Program-made: the position numbers and the translations under genes
The notes under the pieces: generated by a model
The model's input: only the letters and a program-made list of their open reading frames with translations
Databases searched by the model: none
What the model was told of the DNA's origin: nothing
DNA from: Dermatophagoides farinae
Taxonomy: Eukaryota > Arthropoda > Arachnida > Sarcoptiformes > Pyroglyphidae
Assembly: GCF_024713945.1 (NCBI RefSeq)
Contig: NC_134680.1
Coordinates: forward strand, 1,822,001 to 1,886,000
Direction of reading: 5' to 3'
Length of the DNA: 64,000 nt
Shown here: positions 51,801-62,191 of the stretch, in pieces
How the letters are laid out: each line of letters opens with the position of its first letter
Numbering within the stretch: position 1 is the first letter of the stretch

Positions 51801-52187
51801 ATGCCATATACCGGGTATTTGTTGAAGAGAGATAAATGAGTGTAATATATATATATACATTCTCAAATGATGATAACAAATAACAATTGGTTGGTGGTGG
51901 TAATAATGATCAAATATAGCCAGAAAAAAAATTGAAAGGAATTTCCTTAATGATAACGCGTCTCGCCTTTAATATACATACATACCGATAATCCACATTG
52001 TATTGACCGAATAACTGTTGTTCATCATTATGAATACAATTATTAATACAAGTTTTGCTATTCGGTTTGGCGACAATGACGACGACAATGGATTTGGCTT
52101 TGATGGTGATGATGATGATGATGATGTGGATGGTGATGATGGTGGTGATGATGAACACGACGACAATGTGCAACAAGACATTAACAT
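29886..52187 (-). CDS. Sidestep-family Ig/FN3 cell-surface receptor, minus-strand paralogue
   Basis: Minus-strand exons: 52187-51986 (signal), 40741-40637 (possible cassette), 40417-40067, 39975-39637, 39561-39265, 39184-39093, 36895-36475, 36008-35577, 35472-35062, 34980-34798, 34613-34121, 33970-33627, 31873-31053 and 30299-29886. All joins keep frame: 1634 aa with the cassette, 1599 without. Order: signal segment, Ig1 (Cys119, Cys200; IYTVDARG, YRCRVDFR), Ig2 (220-333), Ig3 (333-432), Ig4 (432-603), Ig5 (603-747), FN3-like module (747-884), transmembrane helix (about 897-920), then a tail of about 710 aa rich in Thr, Asn, Gln and His. Homology to the plus-strand gene covers all extracellular modules. 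By family it is a neuronal or muscle surface ligand for Beaten-path receptors; this is inference. Low-complexity runs and splice choices in the tail are the least certain parts. Confidence 0.86.
30300..31052 (-). other. Last intron of minus-strand Sidestep-like gene
   Basis: 753 bp, donor CAT|GTAAGT, no coding signal. Confidence 0.65.
31053..31873 (-). CDS. Minus-strand Sidestep-like tail exon (821 bp)
   Basis: Phase 1 in, phase 0 out. It starts CSTANHNIVEMIDPIGYK and holds ATLPRRSSTMLNRSQTP, a Ser/Arg segment that looks like a possible phosphorylation site, then long His-, Asn- and Asp-rich stretches. It is the largest coding exon of the window. Confidence 0.83.
31874..33626 (-). other. Tail intron of minus-strand Sidestep-like gene with inverted-repeat element
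   Basis: 1.75 kb without exons. It contains a distinctive 123-bp inverted-repeat segment at 32503-32625, a TTG array near 32287-32310 and a TTTG array near the donor. Confidence 0.65.
32503..32625. mobile_element. Candidate miniature inverted-repeat element
   Basis: CCCGTTTCTATTGG at 32515-32528 is matched in inverse by CCAATAGAAACAGGG at 32600-32614 (one base inserted), and the match continues inward (CTTAAGTT against AACTTAAC). GTCAA at 32503 and TTGAC at 32621 extend it outward. Inside the right half, 32578-32595 repeats 32518-32535 directly with 15 of 18 bases equal. No coding capacity. It resembles a short non-autonomous DNA transposon, but no family or target-site duplication is clear. 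Confidence 0.45.
33627..33970 (-). CDS. Minus-strand Sidestep-like tail exon (344 bp)
   Basis: Phase 2 in, phase 1 out, reading ISRSNSLSRMTNLNLTGNG and later QQKPPPPPQLSPSHAG, with a run of eight glutamines. Donor T|GTAAGT. The five-proline run is a candidate SH3 or EVH1 docking site. Confidence 0.82.
34121..34613 (-). CDS. Minus-strand Sidestep-like tail exon (493 bp)
   Basis: Phase 1 in, phase 2 out (AT|GTATGT). It encodes Asn-, Gln-, His- and Ser/Thr-rich sequence. The start is the first AG after a pyrimidine tract about 70 bases upstream (GAAATAG|AT), so this acceptor is less certain than the others. Confidence 0.7.
34798..34980 (-). CDS. Minus-strand Sidestep-like transmembrane exon
   Basis: It reads EHIEQFRLNNIRP, then a 24-residue hydrophobic helix (FLLLIFIVACLIT onward), then K and a five-arginine stop-transfer cluster, then a Thr run. 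The exon matches the transmembrane exon of the paralogue in position and phase (1-1). Confidence 0.88.
35062..35472 (-). CDS. Minus-strand Sidestep-like FN3-like exon
   Basis: It reads ETPMAPKNCSLQNITSTSLTVQC...IYAINRNGGGQSERI, the same module as 24201-24500, with an added Ser-rich loop (eight serines from a TCA/TCW array) and a tyrosine/histidine-rich loop. Confidence 0.9.
35577..36008 (-). CDS. Minus-strand Sidestep-like Ig5 exon
   Basis: A complete Ig domain: LSIGCNVHADPRDVMFFWEF then YGTLYCFAQNRIGRQRQPC. Six histidines and six aspartates lie in the loop between strands. The acceptor follows an almost pure T tract on the minus strand (27 bases, 36020-36046). Confidence 0.92.
36009..36474 (-). 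other. Intron between Ig4 and Ig5 of minus-strand gene
   Basis: 466 bp, donor T|GTAAGT; no coding signal. It ends in the long T tract before the Ig5 acceptor. Confidence 0.7.
36475..36895 (-). CDS. Minus-strand Sidestep-like exon: second half of Ig4
   Basis: Phase 0 in, phase 1 out. It reads ANPPVKEFGWLFNGEELDRQ...HIGGYQCWATNQLSKS. Between the strands lies a loop enlarged by about 49 residues relative to the paralogue, dominated by Asp, Val and Asn encoded by GAT/GTT/AAC arrays. Confidence 0.9.
36896..39092 (-). other. Intron splitting Ig4 of minus-strand gene (2.2 kb)
   Basis: No exon seen. It contains a poly-T tract near 37218-37239, an A tract near 37796-37813, ATC arrays and a CT/CA-poor AT-rich background. 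The paralogue has only 398 bp here. Confidence 0.65.
39093..39184 (-). CDS. Minus-strand Sidestep-like exon: first half of Ig4
   Basis: 92 bp, phase 1 in and phase 0 out, reading YAPILSLLLGANAKQ...SSVYFDCNIQ. It is the exact counterpart of 21783-21874. Confidence 0.92.
39265..39561 (-). CDS. Minus-strand Sidestep-like Ig3 exon
   Basis: It reads LKPIEVKIVRP...IELVCQSSGSRPPAKIEWRKDG...DDNGRQLSCVAKNPQ, a compact Ig domain without the His/Asp insert of the paralogue. Phase 1-1. Confidence 0.93.
39637..39975 (-). CDS. Minus-strand Sidestep-like Ig2 exon (unsplit)
   Basis: One 339-bp phase 1-1 exon covers all of Ig2: VPANKLSIYD...LNLTCLSEGGYPLPKVRWWKGE...LTCESTNTNLTVPV. The paralogue splits it after the SEG residues. 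Confidence 0.93.
40067..40417 (-). CDS. Minus-strand Sidestep-like Ig1 exon
   Basis: It reads YQPYNTLIGEPISLPCNITPP...LILWYRDDQSTPIYTVDARG...AEYRCRVDFRRDRTINRV. Phase 1-1, donor G|GTAAGT. It is the best diagnostic domain for the Sidestep family. Confidence 0.94.
40637..40741 (-). CDS. Candidate cassette exon between signal and Ig1, minus-strand gene
   Basis: A 105-bp open segment with acceptor TTCTCTAG|AA and donor AA|GTAAAG, phase 1 on both sides, so it can be included or skipped without a frameshift. It encodes YMERRTYEGNGN, then a Gly/Asn-rich linker and a basic end RMRYYK. No counterpart is visible in the plus-strand gene. Confidence 0.5.
47390..47566 (+). CDS. Candidate signal-peptide exon of an unrecognised nested gene
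   Basis: From the ATG at 47390 (or, better, the second at 47411 after an A-rich context) the frame reads MSLCYENVSLNVFILATIQ, continuing hydrophobic (FLLLMSFLPL), then a polar segment that ends at codons HHQT and a strong phase-0 donor ACA|GTAAGT at 47567. This looks like a signal peptide with the start of a secreted or membrane protein. No downstream partner is certain: a good phase-0 acceptor (TTTTGCAG at 51096) leads to only 24 codons and a stop. It lies in the first intron of the minus-strand Sidestep-like gene, on the opposite strand. Product unknown; it could be chance. Confidence 0.3.
48798..48867. repeat. (TG)35 microsatellite
   Basis: A pure 70-bp TG tract, the longest dinucleotide repeat in the window, flanked by a short CT tract. 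Likely length-variable and able to form Z-DNA; intronic. Confidence 0.97.
51986..52187 (-). CDS. Minus-strand Sidestep-like exon 1: signal sequence
   Basis: The frame from ATG 52187 reads MLMSCC, a Ser/Pro-rich stretch, then the hydrophobic IAKLVLIIVFIMM and finally MWII just before a phase-1 donor G|GTATGT. The plus-strand gene's first exon also ends MWII before a phase-1 GT donor, which ties this exon to the family. It is 11.2 kb upstream of the next exon. The frame stays open upstream without another ATG, so 52187 or the next ATG, 52181, is the start. Confidence 0.75.
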
Positions 52188-55100
52188 TGAAGATTCCCGT
52201 ACATTCGTGTATCTTGTGGTCTTGCTTTTTATGTCGTTTTTTTCTGGTCCAGATTTTTGTTGTTGTAATTGTTTTCGATGATAATGTTCGATTCTTGTTG
52301 TTGTTATTCAGAAAATGTTCCAAAAAAAACTGTATGATGATACAATATTTAACCTATCATCTCATGAATGATGATAAGATAAGCGACTATTTGATAACTT
52401 TCCACTCACACAGCTATATGCGGTATAGACATGTGTGGGTGTGTGTCGGGAGTTTTTCTCTTGTCTTAGTATATATAATTCACATTCACTAACTCTTTCA
52501 CATACATACAGTTGAATAGTTAGTCGGGATTCATTCAATCTCGAGACAATCTTTTTCTTTGCTCATCACCACCATCATCATCATCATCATCATCGGAATT
52601 GAATCGGATGTTTGCCTCAAAAAACCAATTGCGACAACAACATTCACTTGGTCATTACTTTGATATCAATAAATTAATGAGAAAGTTTTTTTTCTCTTTT
52701 CTTCCAAAGTACTTTTTTTGGCTGAATATCCGACTTGAACTATTGCCGATGATGATGATGATGATGGTGATAGTCTACGAATGAAGAAACCATTATTTCC
52801 AAGTGATATATCTCACAATAATCGAATGAATAGAATGAAATGAAATGAATGAATGAACGATGTTTTCAGAATTAAAGCAGCAATGTTTCACTGTTTTTTT
52901 TTGTTTTGTTTTAAGAACAAAGAAAAAAAATCAAAATAAATGACCACGAGCAATAAAAATTTGGCTATAATGAATTTGCCGGATTTTTAAAAATCTTATC
53001 CAAGAATCGAGAGAATTTTCTCCGGTCACTTTGAAAGAATAGAAAAACAAATAAAATTGAAAAAAAAGACAAGAAGTTGTTTTTATTTCCTAGGATGACA
53101 GATTGAATGAGAATAATAATAATAATGATAAAAAAAATCTGGAGAGATAAAAACAACAAATACACAGCAAAATGAAAAACAATGCCTTCATATAAACACA
53201 AACAGTTATCTATGATGACGATGACGACGACGACGAAGACGAAGACGACGAAGACGATATAACAAACATGATTATTATTATGATGAGTGGACGAGTCATT
53301 CTCTTGAGAGAATCATTTTTTTTCTCTTAATAAATGAATGAATGAATGAATGGCCAAGAAAAAAAAATTCAATAATTTGACCAACATATGGAAATGGTGA
53401 TGATGGACATAATCATGAATCATTTTACGAAATATTTAAGAGACATGTGGATAATCACACACACACATACACACACATATACACACACATATGCGGACAC
53501 ACAAATCATTCAAATACATTTGTGTGTAATACACCGAGAAACATACACTGGCCACATCATCACCAGCCCACAAAATAGCAGCGAAAATCGAAAATATTGG
53601 TCATTATTATCCAATTTTTGTTTTTTATGGCACCAATATATTTATATGAGTTTCAATAATCGATTTGATTTTAATTTATTTTTCGGTCTTCCAAAACGAA
53701 AACAAAAATCATATTTTGATTACATTCAATTGGATTGAATAATTCATTCATGATTCGGCCATATTCACAATATAGACAAATTCAATTTCTTCTCTTTCTC
53801 TACACACACACACACATACACACACAAACAAAAACAAAAACTGGACTTGATTGGATCAGCAATTTTTTGTTCGTTTTGAAAATGTTTTGTTTAAATTGTT
53901 TGTTTTTTGATGGAATATTTATCAAATATCAAAAAAAAAAAAAAAAAAAAAAATAACCAATACACACACACACTAATAAATGAAAATGATGTAAATAAAG
54001 AATAATTTTTATAATGGTAAGTGAAACTTAAAATGAAAGAATAAAATGAAGAATATATAAGGAATCATCATCGTCATACAGACAATAGAAGAAAGAATTT
54101 TGTTTTTTGGCGCGATCACTAAATTCATATAGTCGTGTTTGTCAGTGTATGTGTGTGTATGTGTGTGTGTGTGTGTGCGTGTGTATTTGTGTTGACCGAA
54201 TGAAGTGATTTACAAAAATGGCGCCGTCATCATCATCAAAACCAAGATCATAGACAAATGAATGGAATGAATGAAAATGGATTCACATGAAATAAAACCA
54301 AAAGATAGCTACATTGTTGGTGCGTCAGTCAAAAAAAAAAGTCAATGTTGAGCATGTCCATTATATGGATCGACAAGGAGGATATGGTGGTCTTACCCAG
54401 CACATTTAGTCTATATTGATAATGATGATCATGATCATTTGAATTGAATATTTGCAAAGGTTTTTTTCTTTGCTTTCTCATTCTCATCATAGAAAAAAAA
54501 TAGAAGAGAATCGTTTCAATCAATCGTATTGGATTGATGTTTTTCATTGGAAACTTTAATCAATGAGATGGAATGTGAAATGATCAAGTTTTCTATTTAT
54601 TTGTTTGTAGAATATATATAAAAAATTTAAATTTCTTATTTATTTTTTTTTCGTTATCATCATTATAAGAAAATAACAGCCTTTCTCCTAATAATAATTA
54701 ACTGATAAAATTAAAAACTTTCTTCTTAACATTTTGGAAACAACAAAAAATAGTTTTCGAAAACTTTTCGTATATGTTTCGACAATAATTAACATATATT
54801 GGTTTTTTTTCATTGATTGATCGAATCGGATGAATGCGGATATTTTTTGTTTCATTTCTCATTGAAAATACCAATGGCAATAGACATATTTTTTTATGAA
54901 TCTGTTTCCCGATAAAGAATGTCACATATGAATCGAATAAATGAATGCCGAATGTATGAAACATTTGCAATTCTAGAAAATTAAATTATTTCAGTTTCCA
55001 GATATGATTTTCTTCGGATCCATTATCTCTTATTCGTAATCACTTGTTCATTTTTTTTATATTCGCTGGTCGCCGATGAATAGTAGAATGAATTTTTAAA

Positions 55101-57136
55101 GAATTTTTTTTCTTCTCTTTCAAAAATTAAAAATTTCAATTTCAAGAAAAAAAAATAAAGATGAATGTCTGCCCATTATATTCGAGCCCATTGAAGTGAT
55201 CATCATATGGATCATTATGCAGTTTTTTTTTGTTGATTTTTGGCCCATTTTTTGGCGGCCAAATCTTTTTGTCGGTCGATTATCATTATCATCATGATTG
55301 GATCATTGCATTCTGAAATTGAGTTTTTATTTTCATTTTGAATTTGATTTGATTTGGTTCGTTTTGGTTTGGTTTATATCGGCCATTACATGCAGCCTGC
55401 TGCTATTCGTTGTGGACAAATGTGGTTATAAATTTTTGATCAAGCTCGACCAAAAAAAAAAAAAAAAAAATCTATCGATTCGTTTTTTCCGGGATTTTTT
55501 TTTTTTTTTTTTTGATGATAATGAATGTTGATTTTGATCCATATAAATAAAAACAGCCGCTCCCCTGCTCAACCATTTTCTTCTTACGATGTTGTCCATC
55601 ATTCTTGTATCTACCATGAATCTAATAGATACACCTGGCAATCACACAACCAGCCATTATCACGGGTTTCGGTTCATCATCAGATATATATCGATATTGA
55701 CGGCCGCCGGTTTTTTTTTCGATGCCAAAAGAATGCAACCAGCCATTTCTTTGATTACTTTTCCGATTGGTCATTTATTTTCGATTTGATTTCGTCAATT
55801 GTATTGTATCTTTTCGAGTTGACTTTAATTCACAATTCTCAAAATTAATCATTAAATAAACAAATACTGCCATCTACCAATCTAGTCAAGCAAATGATTT
55901 TTTAAGTTTTAATCCATAAAAAATAGATGGCGCTTCTGGAGGGAGTAAAAAAAATATTTTGAAAAAAAAATTTTGCCGCCTGCAGTTTTTTTGATTTTCA
56001 AAATGTGTGCTAGAAAATTACAGCTTATAAAAATTAACTATTGGGATTACATTTTTTGGTGAAAAAAAAAATTTTTCTGGAAAAAATCGAAGCCGGTTTG
56101 GTAATCATCATCATCATATAATATTGTCAATATTAATATTGATCAATTGAAGTCAATTTCGATTACGATTACCTTCCATTCCATCATCACCTCTACCTAC
56201 TATTACTTCTGCTGCAACTGCTGCTGCTGCTGCTGCTGTTTTGAAAATCATTTTCATTTTACAAGTGATCATCATTATAAAGATCAAATATAATTGGAAG
56301 AAAATCTATCGGAAAGCTATTATCATGAATTTTGTACAATATAATAATGATGACCACCATCATCATGTAATATGTTCACCTAATTCTAGTTCTTGTTGCT
56401 GTTATTATTATCATTATTAATTTCCGAATGAATCGATTATAGTGGACACATAATCATTATTACTGTGTAACCGTAATGTTGGTTGACAATAAATTGTATC
56501 ACTCATCATCATCATCATCATCATTATGATCGATATGGTCAACTATCTCTATATACAATATGCTATAGAGACAACAATTAATGTCATCAAGGATAAATCA
56601 AATCGATTATCATTACCACCACTGTAAATGCTACATAGAATCTATACGATTTATTCATTTCAGAAAGATTCTATGGAATCATGAATCCGATATGAAAATT
56701 TAAGCGATAGTATACTACTAAAACTATACTTACTTATCCACAATCAAATGATTTGTGGATCATCGTACATAACAAACGCATAGCATTTATACCTTAGTAA
56801 TAATAACCAGAAAGAAAATGATATTTTCTTGTCTGATCACATTTCTCAATCGGTAATTTTGTGGAAATTTTTTTTTCTGACAAACGACAGTGTGTATAGA
56901 GTATATTAATCAAGAATAATAATGATGATGATAAAAGTAAGGACTCGATTAATTTAACAGAATGACAGTTTCGAATTTTTTTTTTCTTTGGTTATCTATT
57001 AAATGACTTGTTGGTCATTCATTCATTTATTTTCAAAAAATAAGGCTGCTTCTTCAACAATATTATAGTTGAATGAAAAAAAAGAAAAGATCTTTTTCAT
57101 TTGCTCTACATAATATGATGTCTCACTGTATATATT

Positions 57137-57169
<33 letters not shown>

Positions 57170-60100
57170 CTGGATCACACACAGATCGTGAGTTCTGAAT
57201 TCGTGATTTGAATTTATCATTCAACTCCATGGAGGTCGGTTGGTCAGTCAGCTAAATAGTTGTAGTAGACAGTGGATATTTGATGATCGAATAATTTAAA
57301 TCACAATTCTGTATTGTGAACAATAATAATAACCAAAACACTATTATCTATTTTGACTTTTCTTTACCTTTTTCGATTCTTAGCCATAGGTTTTTCACAT
57401 TACAAAAAAAAATGAATTCAGAGAAAATCATTTGAATAGTTACAATAGAACAATAGCAAAGATCGTTTCTATTTCCAACAGGCAGATGTGTTATTATTGA
57501 TTCTGTGATGAAAGAATGAATGTATATAAAAGTATAAAAAATTTTGTCAATAGCAATGTGGCTATTGACATACAAATTAGAAAATAAAAATAAAAACAAA
57601 ACAAAAAACAAATATGTGAATTCTGAAATAAACAGCAATTCAATAATAAGTAAACAGCAATTCTATTCGATCCGAAGAATTTATGATGGACAAAAATAGC
57701 CGTTATTCACAAGAAAAAAAGAAAAGAAATAGTGTAACTTCCTATTATATGTGATGATGATGATGATGATGTCATTATGCACTCAAGTTTATATATACAA
57801 CCATAATGATTGAATGAAATATTTTTTCAATGTTGGCCCATCAAACCACCACCCATCCCCCGCCTGTGTATGATGATGATAGAAATTCGTTCCGGTACCC
57901 GAATTCATTCAGGTGAATCGGTTAACGGTAATTTTTTTTTCTCTCATTCCTATAGTGGTATTATAAGTAGTTTTCATAAAAATGAATGAGTGAAAGTATT
58001 ATGGTCGTTTTATTGGTATCTGCATTCATAGAGATATGAATGAGATGAACACACCGACCAATTTGATGATGATGATGTATATTTTGTGTTATGAGCCACC
58101 ATCCATGCATGGCCAATGTTAAAAATAAGTTATTGTTATTTTACTATTATTCGAATGAGTAACAACAACAACAACAAAAAAAAGTCTATCCTCTATCTGC
58201 ATATTGAATGGATATTGTTTACCATCATTATACGATTAAATCGAATAATCAATGAACCAAACACATACAATACACACGATGCATAATAGGGAATCTACCA
58301 AATAAAAAAAAAAATAAAATAACTGCCATTTGCTTATTCATTTTGTATCGGTGGTTCCGTTGATAAGTTCTGATAAATCGATTCCGAATATTTTAGTTAT
58401 TCTTTATTATCATTTCGAGAGTCTATACCTATATATGTGAAATGAAATAATGATACACAGCTAATGATTATCACATAATGTACAATTTTATTTTTCATCT
58501 TTAGTCATTTGTCCAGCCTGAAACAAAACAAAAAACAACAACAACAACATAATCTTTGCCATCGACATAATTGATTGAAAAAATATCATCATTTTTCTTT
58601 TAATAGAAATATAATAGAAAGTCTGCAAATCTCAAGCATCTAATGATATAAATGAATGAAAATCAAAGCTACTATTATATCATAGTAATGTGTTACAGGT
58701 AATAAATGTGGCTAGAATATCCAATGACATTGATTGACATATTATAGAAAACCCAATATATTAAAGCTTAAAGAATAAAGAATTTAGCCTCTTTTACTCA
58801 TTGTGAATCATTCGTTTTACAAATTGGAACCATTGGGAATTCTGTTCAAAGAGAGTCAAATTACCCTGTTACTTATTATTATATGAAATATAGAGAAAGT
58901 TTAATTTATTTTCTTTTTTGTTTTTATTTTTTCACTATAGCTAGTTAAAGCTAGAGCTGTTGTTCTTGTTGTTTGTTTGTTTGTAATAAACGAAATTTGA
59001 ACCTGGTTCGATCAGATGAATCGCACACATGATTGTCTGGCTGGTTGGTTTATTTTTGGATCTTCTGGTTTAGTCTCTTTCTCTTTCTCTCTCTCTCTTT
59101 CTCTTTAGAATGACAATAATAATAATAAAAATGATTCATTCATGGGATTTTTACTTGTTTTTTTTAGACTAGCACTCACAAATATTTAGTAAAGATCTTA
59201 ACTTTTGGGTTTTTTTTCATACAAATTCTATTTGGATCACTTGATTTTTTTTTCGCTAAACTTTTGTCGATTCATTTATGTTCGTCAGTCTATCGGTCGT
59301 TTCAATCATTCATTCATTCGTTTGCTGGTTCATTTGGTTAAGGCTGTCGTCAAAACATTGATTTTGTCAATGTTTCGTTTGGGAAATGGTGGTTCGGTAA
59401 TTGTCTTTGTCGTATGGCAATGATTTTTATTTTTTTTATTTTATTTTTTTCTTTGCATTTATAATGATGATGATGATGGTGGTGGTGGTGGAGAATGAAA
59501 AAGAGAAATTGAAATGTATGATATGGATCCCTTTCGAAAAAAATAAAAACCTAACAAGTTCACTATAGTTCGGTTTTTGTGAGATGACAGGCCACCAAAA
59601 AAAAAGAAAGAAAAGAAAGCAAAAGCAAAAAGAATATTCATATAATATCGATTTGTTTAGCGAGTCTTTTTTCGGGTAAATGGGCAAAAAAAACGAACAA
59701 ATTCATTTCACACCAAAAACTACGACAACGACGACGACCCTTAGCCATGATTATGATGATGATGATGCTGATGAAAACATGGGTCGCTTGCTTGTTAAGA
59801 GAATCACTAGATTTGTTGGTAGTTGCAAAATTCAAAATCAGGGGTACCTAATATGCAAATGTAAAGGCAATGAATGAAAAATGATGGCTTTTTTTCTACT
59901 TCTTCTTTATTTCCTTTCGTTTTTTTTCCATTGAATATTCTATATTATACGTTCGTTATATGCCCATCCACCGCCATATGATGGCTGAAAAATTTATTAT
60001 TATTATACTCACATTAGTAACGATCGTTTTTCTTTGTTTGCATATTCATTTGGCTCATCATTTTTTTTTCGTTTTTTTTATGTGATAGATGTGAGAATTC

Positions 60101-61908
60101 TTGAACAACCTATGAGTTTTTTATTTTTATTTTCGACAACATTAGCACAATACTGAATGCTAAATAGAATCACGATAGTAACACAGAAGCCAAAAAAAAA
60201 ACAATTTGCCATTTTGCCCTTTTTCTTTCCAAACTAACCTTCCCTTGGTTGTTACGATTTTCAATTCGATTATTTTTTTTCTCAAACATTCTTTCAATGT
60301 GATGATGTCTTTCTCATGATATAATTGTGTGTGTGTGTATGTGAACTTTGCAAAAATATGTGCCGGTTATATTCACCGGAATCATACATGAATTCCAATT
60401 TTCCTTTGCACAAATCGATTCGATTTCTTTGGAACCAAAAAAAAAACTGTCTGTTTTAATGCCTGGTGAACATTAAAATGATATTACTTCAATTGTCATT
60501 GAAATTTTTATCCTTATTCTTTTTCATGGTTAACAATAATAGAATCCAAAGTGGTGAAGCCAATCAAAAGAAAAATCCTTATTATTTTTTTTCGGGTATT
60601 TTTTTCCTTTTAAAATGATCCAAACATTCCAACCAATAAACAAAGCAGCAAGTATGAAAGACACTTTCTTCTTATCATTTATTTACTCATCCAGCTTATT
60701 CGTGCTCTTAAACATCTTCAAAATTCAAATGTTTTTTTTTTGATGTGTCTGGGTGTGTGTGTCGGTGTTCTAAATCCTTACCTATCATAGCTAGTACATA
60801 TCACACATATCGATAAAGATATCGATTCAATTACAGGCATATACAGCATATCAGCATGGTTTGATCATGATTGAATGATTTTTTTTTTGTTTTTTCCCTC
60901 ATCTTTTTTTTCCACGATGATTCATGTACATGTCAGATGCATCGAATGTAGATCCGTGTCAAGTAATAATAATAATAATAATAATGATCACATAGTCTGT
61001 AGTGTATCTGAATGTTGGTGTCAATTTCCAAATTTACAATTCATTCTACACAATATAACCAACCAACCTGGCTAATATGATATGGATGTTTACATCTGTC
61101 ACCAAATTCCTTATAGACATCTTTATTCTTTCTTTGTTTTTTAGTAGTAGTAGTTTTTTTTTGTCTTTTTTTTCTGTCAATTTCGTATCTCAGAAACTTT
61201 CATCATATTCGGTGTGTTGATATAAAATATTTAAAAATTATGTTCGAATCTTGATCCAAACAAGTGACAACGAAAAAAAAAAAATTTTTTTTTCGTTTTC
61301 CCTTCACAAGTCCCAGAATCCAGGATCAACAACATTATCGTGCTAGCTACTGGTGACGATCCCCATATGGTTAACAATTACCGTTTGTTGTTGTTTGTTG
61401 AGCGATGTTGGGAGCAATGAATGAAGAAAAAAAATTCATAGCCAATTTAATTATCATATGTATGGTTATAATTTTCGTTGATGTGTATGTGTATGTCGTT
61501 CAAAAAAATAACCGAAAATCTTTTATTCACACAAAATGATACCGTTGGATTTTTCTACATTTGAAATTAATAAAAAAAAATGAATGTTCACCCATTAGAG
61601 TCACATTTTGTATATTTTGTCATCAAAAGTATGATTTTTCCAAGTGTCTTATTCGGAAAAAAATGGACAAACAATGCATGCATACATACACACGTTTAGA
61701 GACTTTAATGATTTCAATGATGATTCGACCACGATCAGAATAACATTAGATCATAAATTATTGATTCTAATACAACTAAATTAAAATTGAACTTGTCTTG
61801 TTTTCTATTATTACCATACATTAATTCAATCGAACGAATTGTCTATTTGTGTTTGTAATCGAAAGCAATTATCGGCATTGAAATGAAACAAAACAAAACA
61901 TTACTTAC
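52188..61908. other. Upstream flank or alternative first intron of minus-strand Sidestep-like gene
   Basis: 9.7 kb with no supported exon. It contains GAC/GAT arrays (53214-53257), GT tracts (near 54148-54184 and 57137-57163), a CTG array (about 56217-56239), and a stretch of higher GC at about 55540-55760. Two short motifs, at 54212-54224 and 55869-55933, are discussed as findings. The promoter of the exon at 52187 should be in its left end. Confidence 0.5.
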
Positions 61909-62191
61909 TTGATGAATGAGCAATTGCCGTTGATTGGCTTTGGTTGTTGAACATCATCATCAACATCATCATAAACATGATGTTCGATGTTAGACAGGTG
62001 ATTATCGACCTAGAGAATATATTTGCTAGATATATCGATTGCCTTGTACGATTATAACGATGACAATGATGATGATGTTGATGATGACAATGATGGCCAC
62101 TAGGATCGATTATGGAAGTGGTGGCTATATTTGTTGTTGTTACAAGAATCGTTTGATCCAAAAAATCCAGAAATATGACCCGATTGGGCAT
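61909..62191 (-). CDS. Candidate alternative first exon of the minus-strand Sidestep-like gene
   Basis: From the ATG at 62191 the frame reads MPNRVIFLDFLDQTILV, then a His-rich stretch, then a hydrophobic run (IMFMMMLMMMF) and AHSS before a strong phase-1 donor A|GTAAGTAA. The phase fits the acceptors at 40741 and 40417, so it could supply a different N-terminus to the same receptor, or belong to an unrelated gene. The N-terminal half may be 5' UTR with a shorter start in the methionine-rich segment. Confidence 0.38.

Larger units (their letters stand above)
40742..51985 (-). other. First intron of minus-strand Sidestep-like gene (11.2 kb)
   Basis: A long intron rich in GT/CA tracts, A and T runs and ATG/ATC arrays. 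The longest dinucleotide tract of the window (48798-48867) is here. On the opposite strand, 47390-47566 is a candidate signal-peptide exon. Nothing else coding is supported. Confidence 0.6.

Noticed and set aside
51910-52323. 137-codon minus-strand frame with Val/Ile runs
   Set aside because: It overlaps the signal exon in another frame. The frame ending in MWII at the GTATGT donor is the one that matches the paralogue.
53214-53257. GAC/GAT array as an acidic coding segment
   Set aside because: No open frame with splice sites surrounds it; it is a simple trinucleotide repeat.
55525-55848. 107-codon plus-strand frame in the GC-richer patch
   Set aside because: No domain or signal peptide, two competing frames overlap it, and no splice partner is evident. 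It is mentioned only as a regulatory candidate.
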